NCBI RefSeq assembly: GCF_031458235.1
Contig: NZ_JAVDYB010000001.1
Coordinates: forward strand, 2,253,001 to 2,317,000
Source of the DNA: Catenuloplanes atrovinosus
Lineage (GTDB): Bacteria; Actinomycetota; Actinomycetes; Mycobacteriales; Micromonosporaceae
Length of the DNA stretch: 64,000 nt
Reading direction: 5' to 3'
In this document: one piece after another, positions 34,649 to 42,375 of the stretch
How the letters are laid out: each line of letters starts with the position of its first letter
Numbering within the stretch: position 1 is the stretch's first letter
Program-made: the position numbers and the translations under genes
Notes under the pieces: model-generated
The model's input: only the letters and a program-made list of their open reading frames with translations
Told to the model about the DNA's origin: nothing
The model's database searches: none

Positions 34649-36573
34649 GCCTGCTCGGCCGCGGTGAGGTCCCGCCGCGCCTCCGCGATCCGCCCGGCGG
34701 CGAGGTGCACCTCGCCGCGCCGGTGCAGCGCCTGGGCCCGGCCGCGCGCGGAGCCGAGCCGGTCCAGTTGGGACAGGGCGTGGTCGAGCTCGCGCCGGGC
34801 GGCGTCCAACTCGCCGAGGCCGGTCAGCGCGCGTCCGAGCTCGACGTGCGCGACCGCCTCGTTGTAGGGGTCCACGGCGAGCCCGGAGAGGAGCGTGACC
34901 GCCTGCCGCAGGTAGGTGACCGCGTCCGCGGGCCGGCCGGACTCGTTCTCCACCACGCCGAGCCGGAGCAGGCCGAGCGTGGCGCGGCGTACGTCGCCGT
35001 ACTCGGTGAAGAGGCGGTGCTGCGCGGCGAAGTGGCGGCGGGCCTCGTCGTACCGGGCGCGGGCCAGCGCCACCATGCCCAGGCCGGCGTGGGCGCCGCC
35101 GAGCCCGGCGCGGTCGCCCGCGTCGGCGGCCAACTCCATCGCGCGGTCGAAGCACGGCGCGGACTCGTCGTACCGTCCGGTGTCGTAGAGCGACCAGGCG
35201 AGGCGCTTGACCATCTCGGCCTCGCCGGCCGGGTCGCCCAGCCGGCGCGCGCACTCGGCCGCGGCCCGGTCCACGGCCTGCCGGTCCGCGTGGTGGCGGC
35301 GCAGGTGGAACATCGGCCAGCACTCGTCCGCGATCTGCCAGGCGAGCAGCGGAAACGGCTCCGCGGTGGTGAGCACGGCGGCGACCAGGTTGGGCCGCTC
35401 GGCGTCGAACCAGGACAGCGCCGCCGCGCGGTCGGGCAGGTTCGGCGAGACCGGCCGTGACCGAGGGGCGGGCCGGTTCCGGTACGGCGTCAGGAGCTGC
35501 CCGGCCCCGGCGGCGCCGTCCCGGTACCACTCGCCGGCCCGGCGCAGCAGCTCGTTCCACTCCGGATCGGCGGACGCGGCCCGGCGCGCGTGCCGGCGCA
35601 CCAGGTCGTGCAGGCGGAACCGCTCGCCGTCGGCGCCGCTCTCGTCCACCAGGCTCGCCTCGATCAGCCGGTCCAGCAGCGCCGCGGCCTCCGCCGTGGT
35701 GACGTCCAGCATGGCGGCCACGACCGGCGCACCGCACTCCGTGCCGGGGTGCGCGCCGAGCGCGCGGTAACAGCGGGCGGCTGCCGGGTCGAGGCTGCGG
35801 TACGAGAGCTCGAAGACCGTCGCCAGTGACATCTCACCGGGCAGCGCGGCGTCGTCCTGGTTCAATTCGTCCACCATTCGTCGTACCGGCCATCGGGGGC
35901 GGCTGGCGAGCCGGGCGGCGGCCACGGCCAGCGCGACCGGCAGGCCGGAGCACCAGCGCAGCAGCGAGCCGGTCGCCTCCCGGTCGGTGTCGATCCGCTG
36001 GTCGCCGAGCCGCCGGCGGAGCATCTCCGCGGCGGTCTCCTCCGGCAGCGGGCCGACCGGCAGGAACCGCGCGCCGTCGAGCGCCAGCCCGCCGAGCCGC
36101 CAGCGCGCGGTGACCACCACGGCCGAGGCCGAGGACGCGGGCAGCAGCGGCCGGATCTGCGCCGCGGAGACCGCGTTGTCCAGCAGCAGGAGCAGGCGGA
36201 GGCCGGACGTCACGGTGCGGAACATGGCGGTGCGCTCGGTGGCGCGGGCCGGGATCTGCTCCTCGGCCAGGCCCAGCGAGCGCAGCGCCTCGGCCAGCGT
36301 CTCCGCCGGATCGGCCGGGCCGGTCGGGTCGAACGCGCCGAGCTGCGCGTAGAGCTGGCCGTCGGGGTAGCGGCCGGCGGCGGCGTGCGCCCAGCGCAGG
36401 GCCAGCGCGCTCTTGCCGACGCCACCGACGCCGGTGAGCACGACGACCGCCGGACCGTCCGGCCCGCGTGCGGCGAGGGAGTCCAGCCGGTCGAGCTCCT
36501 CGGCGCGGCCGACGAAGCCCGCCGGGCCGGCCGGGATCTGTCGCGGGACCGGCCGTCCGGTCGATGAGTTCAT
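34585..36573 (-). CDS. NB-ARC/TPR STAND ATPase (AfsR-like without SARP domain)
   Basis: A 662-residue signalling ATPase. ATG 36573 (MNSSTGRPVPRQIPAG) has GGAGGGGG upstream. After FVGRAEELDRL comes the P-loop TGVGGVGKSALAL, Walker B LLLLLDNA, sensor 1 VVVTARWRLGG, the GLPLA-like SGLPVALAVAAARL motif and the winged helix with FRLHDLVRRHARR (MHD-like position LHD). Residues about 400-660 are TPR helices (CFDRAMELAADAGDRAGLGG, AHAGLGMVALARARYDEARRHF). It resembles the C-terminal parts of AfsR but lacks a DNA-binding domain, so it may work with the short SARP at 32031. Divergent from the second NB-ARC gene. Confidence 0.9.
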   Translation of the reverse strand: MNSSTGRPVPRQIPAGPAGFVGRAEELDRLDSLAARGPDGPAVVVLTGVGGVGKSALALRWAHAAAGRYPDGQLYAQLGAFDPTGPADPAETLAEALRSLGLAEEQIPARATERTAMFRTVTSGLRLLLLLDNAVSAAQIRPLLPASSASAVVVTARWRLGGLALDGARFLPVGPLPEETAAEMLRRRLGDQRIDTDREATGSLLRWCSGLPVALAVAAARLASRPRWPVRRMVDELNQDDAALPGEMSLATVFELSYRSLDPAAARCYRALGAHPGTECGAPVVAAMLDVTTAEAAALLDRLIEASLVDESGADGERFRLHDLVRRHARRAASADPEWNELLRRAGEWYRDGAAGAGQLLTPYRNRPAPRSRPVSPNLPDRAAALSWFDAERPNLVAAVLTTAEPFPLLAWQIADECWPMFHLRRHHADRQAVDRAAAECARRLGDPAGEAEMVKRLAWSLYDTGRYDESAPCFDRAMELAADAGDRAGLGGAHAGLGMVALARARYDEARRHFAAQHRLFTEYGDVRRATLGLLRLGVVENESGRPADAVTYLRQAVTLLSGLAVDPYNEAVAHVELGRALTGLGELDAARRELDHALSQLDRLGSARGRAQALHRRGEVHLAAGRIAEARRDLTAAEQAYAELADTEAGQVRRLLDRLP

Positions 36574-36996
36574 CCGCCCCCTCCGAAGGATCAACTCGAT
36601 GCCTGTGAGATTAGTGCACCATTAATCGATCAACATCTAATTGTGATCGACATGATGGTCAAATATGCGAATCGCGTACCGCCGAGATGAATGAATGGGA
36701 GTGAATGCTCGGATGATGACCGTTTCCCATCGCGGTGATCCATTGAGTAGGTGCTGCTGAAACCCTGTGTGAATCGGCGGAACGTGCGGGTGCCTGTGCA
36801 ATTGCAGGTGACGTGCCGGGTACGGCCACCCGCGTCGATGCCGCCTACCCGATCAGGTCGTGCGTGCGCGGTGATGATGAGTGAGACACACCGGGAGCCG
36901 AAAGACCAGGGGGGATCATGCGAGTGCATGCCATCGGGGGATCACGATTTCGACGGGGCGGCCGTGACCGGCTGCCCGGAGTGACCGGCGGCCGTC
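36574..36996. other. Divergent promoter region of the two NB-ARC genes
   Basis: 423 bases, clearly less GC-rich than the genes, especially 36590-36760. It holds TCGATCA-N11-TGATCGA (36626-36650) and the 10-base palindrome TGCAATTGCA (36797-36806). No gene is seen. It probably carries both promoters and shared operators. Confidence 0.55.
36626..36650. promoter_or_regulatory. Inverted repeat TCGATCA-N11-TGATCGA
   Basis: Seven-base perfect arms (36626-36632 and 36644-36650) separated by 11 AT-rich bases, 53 bases upstream of the 36573 start. The spacing of about two helical turns between arm centres suits a dimeric regulator such as SARP, which may recognise repeats in AT-rich promoter DNA. Candidate only. 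Confidence 0.4.
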
Positions 36997-39534
36997 ATGC
37001 CGGGCGATGACGCCGGGGGGCGACCGTCGCAGCACGCGGAGGGCAGCGCCGAGGTGTTCCAGGCCGGCCGCGATCAGTACTTCTTCGGCACGCCCGGCGA
37101 GCGCCCCGCTCCGCCGTGGACCGTGCCGAGGGACGCGGGGCCGCTGATCGGCCGGGACGCCGAGATCGAGAGGCTGACCGCGGGGGACGGGCTGCACCTG
37201 ATCGCGGGCATGCCGGGGGTCGGCAAGACCGCGCTCGCCGTGCACGTGGCCCACCTGCTGCGCCCGCGCTACCCGGACGGCGGGTTCCTGGTGGACCTCA
37301 AGGCGCACGCGCCGGGCATGCGCGCGGTGACCCCGGAGGACGCGCTCTACCAGCTGCTCATCGCGGACGGGCTGTCGCCCGGCCAGATCGCGACCGGCGC
37401 GGAGGCGCGCGCCCTGCAGTGGCGCAACCGACTGGCCGCGCGCAGGTGCGTCGTCGTGCTCGACAACGCGCTCGACCGCCCGCAGGTGGCCCCGCTGCTG
37501 CCGGCCGGCGGGGACAGCGTCGTGCTGGTGACCAGCCGGCGACGCCTGACCGGCCTGATGGCGCAGCACGCGGCGGACGCGCTGGAGCTGCCGACGCTCA
37601 CCGATGCCGCGGCCGCGGCCCTGTTCGCCCGGAGGTCCGGCCGGGAGCACCGCGGCTCCGAGTCGGCGGCGGTGGCGGAGATCGTGCGCGACTGCGGCAC
37701 GCTGCCGCTGGCGATCTGCCTGCTCGCGGCCCAGCTCCAGGGCCATCCACAGCAGACCGCGGCCGAGTTGCTGCGCGAGCTGCGGCGCGCGGTGCACCGC
37801 ACGTCCCGGATGCGGGCCGAGGATCTGGCGGTGGGCCCCGCCTTCGACCTGTCGTTCCGGCGCCTGCCGAAGCCGCTGCGGCGGTTCCTGCTGCGGCTCG
37901 GCACATATCCGGGCGCCGACCTGGACGTGTCGGCCACCGCCGCGCTCACCGGCGTCGGCGCGGAGGAGGCGAGGCGCGGGCTGGACGCGCTCGTCCAGGA
38001 GCACCTGGTCATCGCGCGCGGCGCCGGCCGCTACCAGTTGCACGACCTGATCTGCGACTACACGCGGATGCGGAACGCGGAGCTGCCGAACGGCGAGGCG
38101 GAGCGGGTCGGGGCGCTCGCCCGGCTGGCGGAGGACTACGTCCGGCGGGTGCACGCGGCCGACGCGGCACTGGCCGTGCCGTACCCCCCGGTGCTGGCCC
38201 GGGTGGAGCAGCGCACCGTGGCACTGGCCTGGTTGCAGCAGCAGCGCGTCAACCTGCTCGCCTGCGCGCGGGAGCTGGCCCGGACCGGCGAGCACGAGCT
38301 GATGGCCCGGCTCACCGGCGGGCTGGCCGCGTTCCTGCGGGAGTACGGCCCGTGGGAGCAGGCGGTCACGCTCTACCGCATCGCGGCCGCGTGCGCCGCG
38401 CGCAACGGCGCCCACACCGCCCGCGCGGTGGCGCTGCGCGAGCTCGCCGGCGTGCTGTACCTGCGCAGCGAATACCCGGCCGCGATCGCGGAGTGCGAAC
38501 GCGCGCTCGCCACGCTGCGCGCGCATCCCGGCGGTGACCGGGCCGAGGCGGAGGAGGCGGCGACGCTGCTCACCCTGGTCGCCGCGCGGCGGCAGGCCGG
38601 GACGCGAACCGCGCTCGCCGCCGACCTGGAACGGGCGCTGGACCTCTACCGGCGGTCCGGCGACCGGGCGGGCGAGGGGGAGGCGCTCGCCGAACTGGGG
38701 ACGCTGCACCTGGCGAGCGGCGCGTACGACGCGGCCGTCGAGACGCTCCGCGAGGCGACGGCGGTCCTCCTCGGCGACCACGCCAGCGCCCGGACGTGCG
38801 CCGCCGTGCTGAACAAGCTCGGGGCCGCGCTCCAGAACCGTGGGGAGAACCGGGAGGCCACCGAGATCCACGAGCATGCGTTCCGGGTCAGCGACATCCT
38901 CGGCGACCGGCGTGGCATGGCCGTGAGCCTGAACTACCTGGGCCACCTGCACTGCCAGGCCGGCGACCACGAGCGCGCCGCCGCCGTGCTGGAGAAGGCC
39001 CGGGTCCTGCACGAACGGATGGGATCGCGCTCCGGCGGCGCGCACTGCCTGTTGTATCTCGCGCGCGCGTACCTCGGGCTCGCACGGTACGAGCACGCGG
39101 GCGAGGCGGCCCGGCAGGCGCTGTCGATCTTCCGGGAGATGCCCCACCGCACCGGGTACGCCAGCGCGCTCAACCTGCTCGGCACGCTGCACCGCCTGGC
39201 GGGCGACCCGGCGGCGGCCGAGGCCGCGCACCAGGAGGCGCTGGACGTCTTCGTCGAGGAGCAGTCGTTACTGGGCCAGGCGGAGGTACGCAACGCCCAG
39301 GGCGACCTCGACCGGCTCACCAAGCGCGTCACCCGGGCGCTGGACCGGCACCGGTGCGCGCTCGACCTGGCGACCCGGGCCGGCGGCGACGCGGAGCGGG
39401 CGCGGGCGTACCGGGGCATCGGCCACTGCCTCACCGCGCTCGGCGAGGACGAGGCCGGCCGCGACGCCCACCGGGCCGCCCGCGACATCCTGGAACGGCT
39501 CGGCGCCCACGACCCCGCGAAGGCGCTACCCTAG
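36997..39534 (+). CDS. NB-ARC/TPR STAND ATPase with N-terminal GRDQ motif
   Basis: An 845-residue NLR-like protein. Residues 19-30, EVFQAGRDQYFF, match the C-terminal tail of the SARP at 32031 (VYFAGRDQVFI). Then come LIGRDAEIERL, the P-loop IAGMPGVGKTALAVH, Walker B CVVVLDNA, VVLVTSRRRLTGL, GTLPLAICLLA and the winged helix with YQLHDLICDYTR. From about residue 400 to the end there are roughly ten TPR-type helical repeats (YLGHLHCQAGDHERAAAVLE, LLGTLHRLAGDPAAAEAAHQ). Leu758 is encoded by TTA (39268-39270), rare here and in streptomycetes a target of bldA control. There is no effector or DNA-binding domain, so signalling probably passes through the GRDQ motif. Overlaps the metallophosphoesterase stop by four bases. 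Confidence 0.9.
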   Translation: MPGDDAGGRPSQHAEGSAEVFQAGRDQYFFGTPGERPAPPWTVPRDAGPLIGRDAEIERLTAGDGLHLIAGMPGVGKTALAVHVAHLLRPRYPDGGFLVDLKAHAPGMRAVTPEDALYQLLIADGLSPGQIATGAEARALQWRNRLAARRCVVVLDNALDRPQVAPLLPAGGDSVVLVTSRRRLTGLMAQHAADALELPTLTDAAAAALFARRSGREHRGSESAAVAEIVRDCGTLPLAICLLAAQLQGHPQQTAAELLRELRRAVHRTSRMRAEDLAVGPAFDLSFRRLPKPLRRFLLRLGTYPGADLDVSATAALTGVGAEEARRGLDALVQEHLVIARGAGRYQLHDLICDYTRMRNAELPNGEAERVGALARLAEDYVRRVHAADAALAVPYPPVLARVEQRTVALAWLQQQRVNLLACARELARTGEHELMARLTGGLAAFLREYGPWEQAVTLYRIAAACAARNGAHTARAVALRELAGVLYLRSEYPAAIAECERALATLRAHPGGDRAEAEEAATLLTLVAARRQAGTRTALAADLERALDLYRRSGDRAGEGEALAELGTLHLASGAYDAAVETLREATAVLLGDHASARTCAAVLNKLGAALQNRGENREATEIHEHAFRVSDILGDRRGMAVSLNYLGHLHCQAGDHERAAAVLEKARVLHERMGSRSGGAHCLLYLARAYLGLARYEHAGEAARQALSIFREMPHRTGYASALNLLGTLHRLAGDPAAAEAAHQEALDVFVEEQSLLGQAEVRNAQGDLDRLTKRVTRALDRHRCALDLATRAGGDAERARAYRGIGHCLTALGEDEAGRDAHRAARDILERLGAHDPAKALP

Positions 39535-40352
39535 CCCGCCGGCGCGCCCGGGATGGACCATTCGTGGCCGTCCCGGGCGTACTCGGTGCTCTCGTGGGTC
39601 TCGAAGCGGTCGTCGCCCCAGCGGCGGATGGCGACGGTGACGCGGTCGCCGGTGGCGTCGATCAGGTTGTAGCTGTTCGGCTCGCCCTTGAGGCGGTTGG
39701 AGACCGCGGTGCCGCACTGGGAGACGACCAGGCCGTCGACGATGCCGCTGTACGCCAGGTGGATGTGCCCGCCGAGCAGCAGGTCGGCGCGGTGGCGCAG
39801 GTGGCGCAGGGCCAGCGAGGACCGGCCGACCAGCCCCCGGCCGCGGACCGCGTCGGTGAGCAGGAACGGGTGGTGCGCGATGACCACGCGCAGGTCGTCG
39901 CGCGGCGCCTCGTCGAAGGCCTCGCCGATCGCGGTCAGCTGGCGCATGTTGATCCGGCCGCGCGACCAGTCGTGGTGGAACGTCCACCGGCGGGCCGTGT
40001 TCACGCCGACCGCGATCAGGCCGTCGGTCTCGTAGGTGACGGCGCCGTACGGGTCGCTGGCGATGTGCCGGCGCCAGCGCCGCCACGGCCGGGTGAAGCG
40101 GGTCCAGAACCGCCAGCCGGGCAGGTCGTGGTTGCCGGGCACGATCAGCGACGGCGCGGGCAGCTTGTCCAGGAACGCGCTGGCCGCCTGGAACTCCGCC
40201 TCCGCCGCGGTCTGCGTCAGATCGCCGCAGACCGCGATCAGCGTGGGCCGGACCTCGCGCAACTCCTCCAGCAGCGTCTCCGCGACCGCGGGCACGTCCC
40301 GGCCGAAGTGCAGGTCGGCGATCTGCGCGATCCGGACGCCGGCCGGCTTCAC
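39531..40352 (-). CDS. Calcineurin-like metallophosphoesterase
   Basis: A 273-residue phosphoesterase. GTG 40352 overlaps the stop of the lipid kinase gene (GTGA). Metal-site motifs are complete: IAQIADLHFG (D-x-H), VCGDLTQ (GD), VPGNHDLPG (GNHD), VVIAHHPFLL (H) and LLLGGHIHLAY (GHxH). The family hydrolyses phosphodiesters or phosphomonoesters with two metal ions, including cyclic nucleotides and lipid-linked substrates such as UDP-diacylglucosamine. Coupling to a diacylglycerol-kinase-type gene suggests a role in phospholipid turnover. No signal peptide. Confidence 0.9.
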   Translation of the reverse strand: MKPAGVRIAQIADLHFGRDVPAVAETLLEELREVRPTLIAVCGDLTQTAAEAEFQAASAFLDKLPAPSLIVPGNHDLPGWRFWTRFTRPWRRWRRHIASDPYGAVTYETDGLIAVGVNTARRWTFHHDWSRGRINMRQLTAIGEAFDEAPRDDLRVVIAHHPFLLTDAVRGRGLVGRSSLALRHLRHRADLLLGGHIHLAYSGIVDGLVVSQCGTAVSNRLKGEPNSYNLIDATGDRVTVAIRRWGDDRFETHESTEYARDGHEWSIPGAPAG

Positions 40353-41251
40353 GACGCCGCCCCGGGTGCCAGCACCGCCAGCGCGCGCGGCCGGATCTCA
40401 TAGCGCAGCGGGGTGGCCAGCTGGGCGTTCTCCCCGTCGCTCATCACGCTCATCAGCGCGAGCCTCGACGATCTCACCTCTACAGTCTTACCCTCGTACA
40501 CCCGGATCCGCTCGTCGTGCCGCCAGCCGCCGTTGAACAGCTTCGCGACCACCTCGACCAGGTCCCAGCTCGATCGCTCCCGGGTGACGTAGACCGCCAG
40601 CCGCCCGGCGTCGAGCCGTTCCCGGCCGGGGATCGGCGCCGGCCCGGCCGCGAGCGGGTTGCAGGAGACCACCACCGCGCGGGTACGGGTCAGGTGCTCC
40701 TCGCCGTCCACCGCGATCGCGAGCTCCATCCGCGGGTACCGGCGGATCAGCCGCAGCGCCCGGTCGGCCAGCCGCACCGCGCCGAGCCGCTGACCGCGCA
40801 CCCGCTCCCGGATGCGCCCGAGGTGCGGCAGCATGGCCAGCATCGAGCTGTGCAGGTACGGCGAGCCGTTGACCGTGGCCACGTCGATCCGGTCGACCGG
40901 CGCGGCCAGCAGCGCGTCCACCGCCGATTCGAGATCATCGGGTACGCCCAGGTCGCGCGCCAGCAGGTTCATCGTGCCCAGCGGCAGGATGCCCAGCGGC
41001 ACGTCGCCGCCCATCAGCTGCTCCGCGACCGACCGCACCGTGCCGTCCCCGCCCGCGACGACCAGCGCGTCGGGCTCGCCGGACAGCAGCTCACCCACGT
41101 CGATCCGCAGCGTGCCGGGCTCGAACGCCCGCAGCTCCGCGGTCACGCCGCGCGCCGCGAACAGCTCGGTCAGCTGCTCCTCCGGGGAGGCCTCGGCCCG
41201 GGCGAGAAGCGCGCCGGAGCGCGCGTTATAGACGACAGCAATGCGTTTCAC
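40349..41251 (-). CDS. Diacylglycerol kinase-family lipid kinase
   Basis: A 300-residue DAGK_cat protein like DgkB/YegS. RIAVVYNARSG is the first strand, VVAGGDGTVRSVAEQL the GGDGT nucleotide motif, GILPLGTMNLLARDLGVP the second conserved block (usually GTxNxxAR), and SDGENAQLATPLRYEIRP the C-terminal ATP/lipid strand; the canonical 'DGE' is present. It would phosphorylate diacylglycerol or a related lipid at the membrane. Translationally coupled to the metallophosphoesterase downstream. Confidence 0.92.
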   Translation of the reverse strand: MKRIAVVYNARSGALLARAEASPEEQLTELFAARGVTAELRAFEPGTLRIDVGELLSGEPDALVVAGGDGTVRSVAEQLMGGDVPLGILPLGTMNLLARDLGVPDDLESAVDALLAAPVDRIDVATVNGSPYLHSSMLAMLPHLGRIRERVRGQRLGAVRLADRALRLIRRYPRMELAIAVDGEEHLTRTRAVVVSCNPLAAGPAPIPGRERLDAGRLAVYVTRERSSWDLVEVVAKLFNGGWRHDERIRVYEGKTVEVRSSRLALMSVMSDGENAQLATPLRYEIRPRALAVLAPGAAS

Positions 41252-41301
41252 CAGCGAAGTCTAGATTCGGTCGCGTCCGGGCGCGCGCCGGAGGACCGCG
41301 C

Positions 41302-42372
41302 TCACTCGTAGAACTTGAGCGCCCACCCGGTGTCCGACGTGGCGCCGGGCACGTTCGCGCGGGTGTAGGTGGTGTTGCCCCACCACTGGAACGTGCCGGT
41401 GTACCAGTACCGGTTCGCCCAGCTGTATGGCGTGCCCTTCGGGACCGCGTGGAACATCAGCGGGAACTGCGGGCCGGCCGGCGGGCTGGTGTTGATGTCG
41501 CCGTTGAGCAGCACGAAGCTGTGATGTCCCGGGCCGTCGACGTGGAGCGTCGGGTCCCAGCCGGCCATCATGGTGGCCCGGTTCGCACCGAAGTGACAGC
41601 CGTTGGACTTGTACCAGTCCCACACGTAGGTCGGGTCGCCGCCGGCGCGCAGCCGCAGGTCGGCCAGGCAGTACTGCTCGCTCCAGCTGCCGTTGGCGGA
41701 GTAGTAGAGGTGCAACTGCCCGCTCGGGTCCTTGATCGCCTCGGGGGCCTCGTTGATGAACGGGTTGCCGACCACGCGCTCCCACGGCTCGCGCGGCTGC
41801 GAGATCGCGTACCGCGGGCCGGTGGTGGCGGTCGGGCCGCTCATCCGCGCGATGTAGAGGTTCTGTTCGACGTTGGTGTCGCCGGCCCAGCCGGACCAGA
41901 CGAAGTACCGCTGGCCGTTGAAGGTGAACATGGTGCCGTCGATCGCCCACTTGTCGTCCGGCAGCGCCATCCGCTGCGCCGCGGTGTAGCCGCCCGCCGC
42001 GGACGCGGAGCTGATCACGTACATCCGGTGCGCCGCGCCGACGCCCGCGGCGAAGTACACGTAGTACCGGCCGCCGTCGTAGTGGAGCTCCGGTGCCCAG
42101 ACCTCGCCGAGCCGGCCGGTGTCCGACCAGACCTGGCTGACCGGCGCGTTCGCCAGCGCGGTCGTCGACGCGGCCTGCCGCACGCCGATCCCGCCGTTCC
42201 ACACCTGCACGGAGACGTAGGTGCCGCCGACCCGGATCACGCTCGGGTCCGCGGCCCGGATCGTCTGCGCCGCGCTCGCGTCCCCGGCCCGGTACACGCC
42301 GACGCCGAGCGCGAGAGCGGCGGCCACCAGCAACGCGGCGGCGCCGATCAGCCGGCGGTGAGAGAACCTCAT
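41302..42372 (-). CDS. Secreted GH43-like glycoside hydrolase
   Basis: A 356-residue exported propeller enzyme. ATG 42372 gives a signal peptide or signal anchor (MRFSHRRLIGAAALLVAAAL ... ASAA). The general base is Asp42 in IRAADPSVIRVGG; WAPELHYDGGRYYVYFA follows; the central Asp is in KWAIDGTMFTF and the acid Glu in FINEAPEAIKD, the standard GH43 triad. There is no binding module. Subfamily and substrate (arabinan, xylan or galactan) cannot be fixed. The start codon is only three bases from the TTG start of the divergent Hsp70-like gene. Confidence 0.85.
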   Translation of the reverse strand: MRFSHRRLIGAAALLVAAALALGVGVYRAGDASAAQTIRAADPSVIRVGGTYVSVQVWNGGIGVRQAASTTALANAPVSQVWSDTGRLGEVWAPELHYDGGRYYVYFAAGVGAAHRMYVISSASAAGGYTAAQRMALPDDKWAIDGTMFTFNGQRYFVWSGWAGDTNVEQNLYIARMSGPTATTGPRYAISQPREPWERVVGNPFINEAPEAIKDPSGQLHLYYSANGSWSEQYCLADLRLRAGGDPTYVWDWYKSNGCHFGANRATMMAGWDPTLHVDGPGHHSFVLLNGDINTSPPAGPQFPLMFHAVPKGTPYSWANRYWYTGTFQWWGNTTYTRANVPGATSDTGWALKFYE

Positions 42373-42375
42373 GAA

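Noticed and set aside
36916-39231. A 771-codon frame antisense to the NB-ARC gene
   Set aside because: Arg/Gly/Gln-rich with no domains; the plus strand encodes clear P-loop and TPR motifs.
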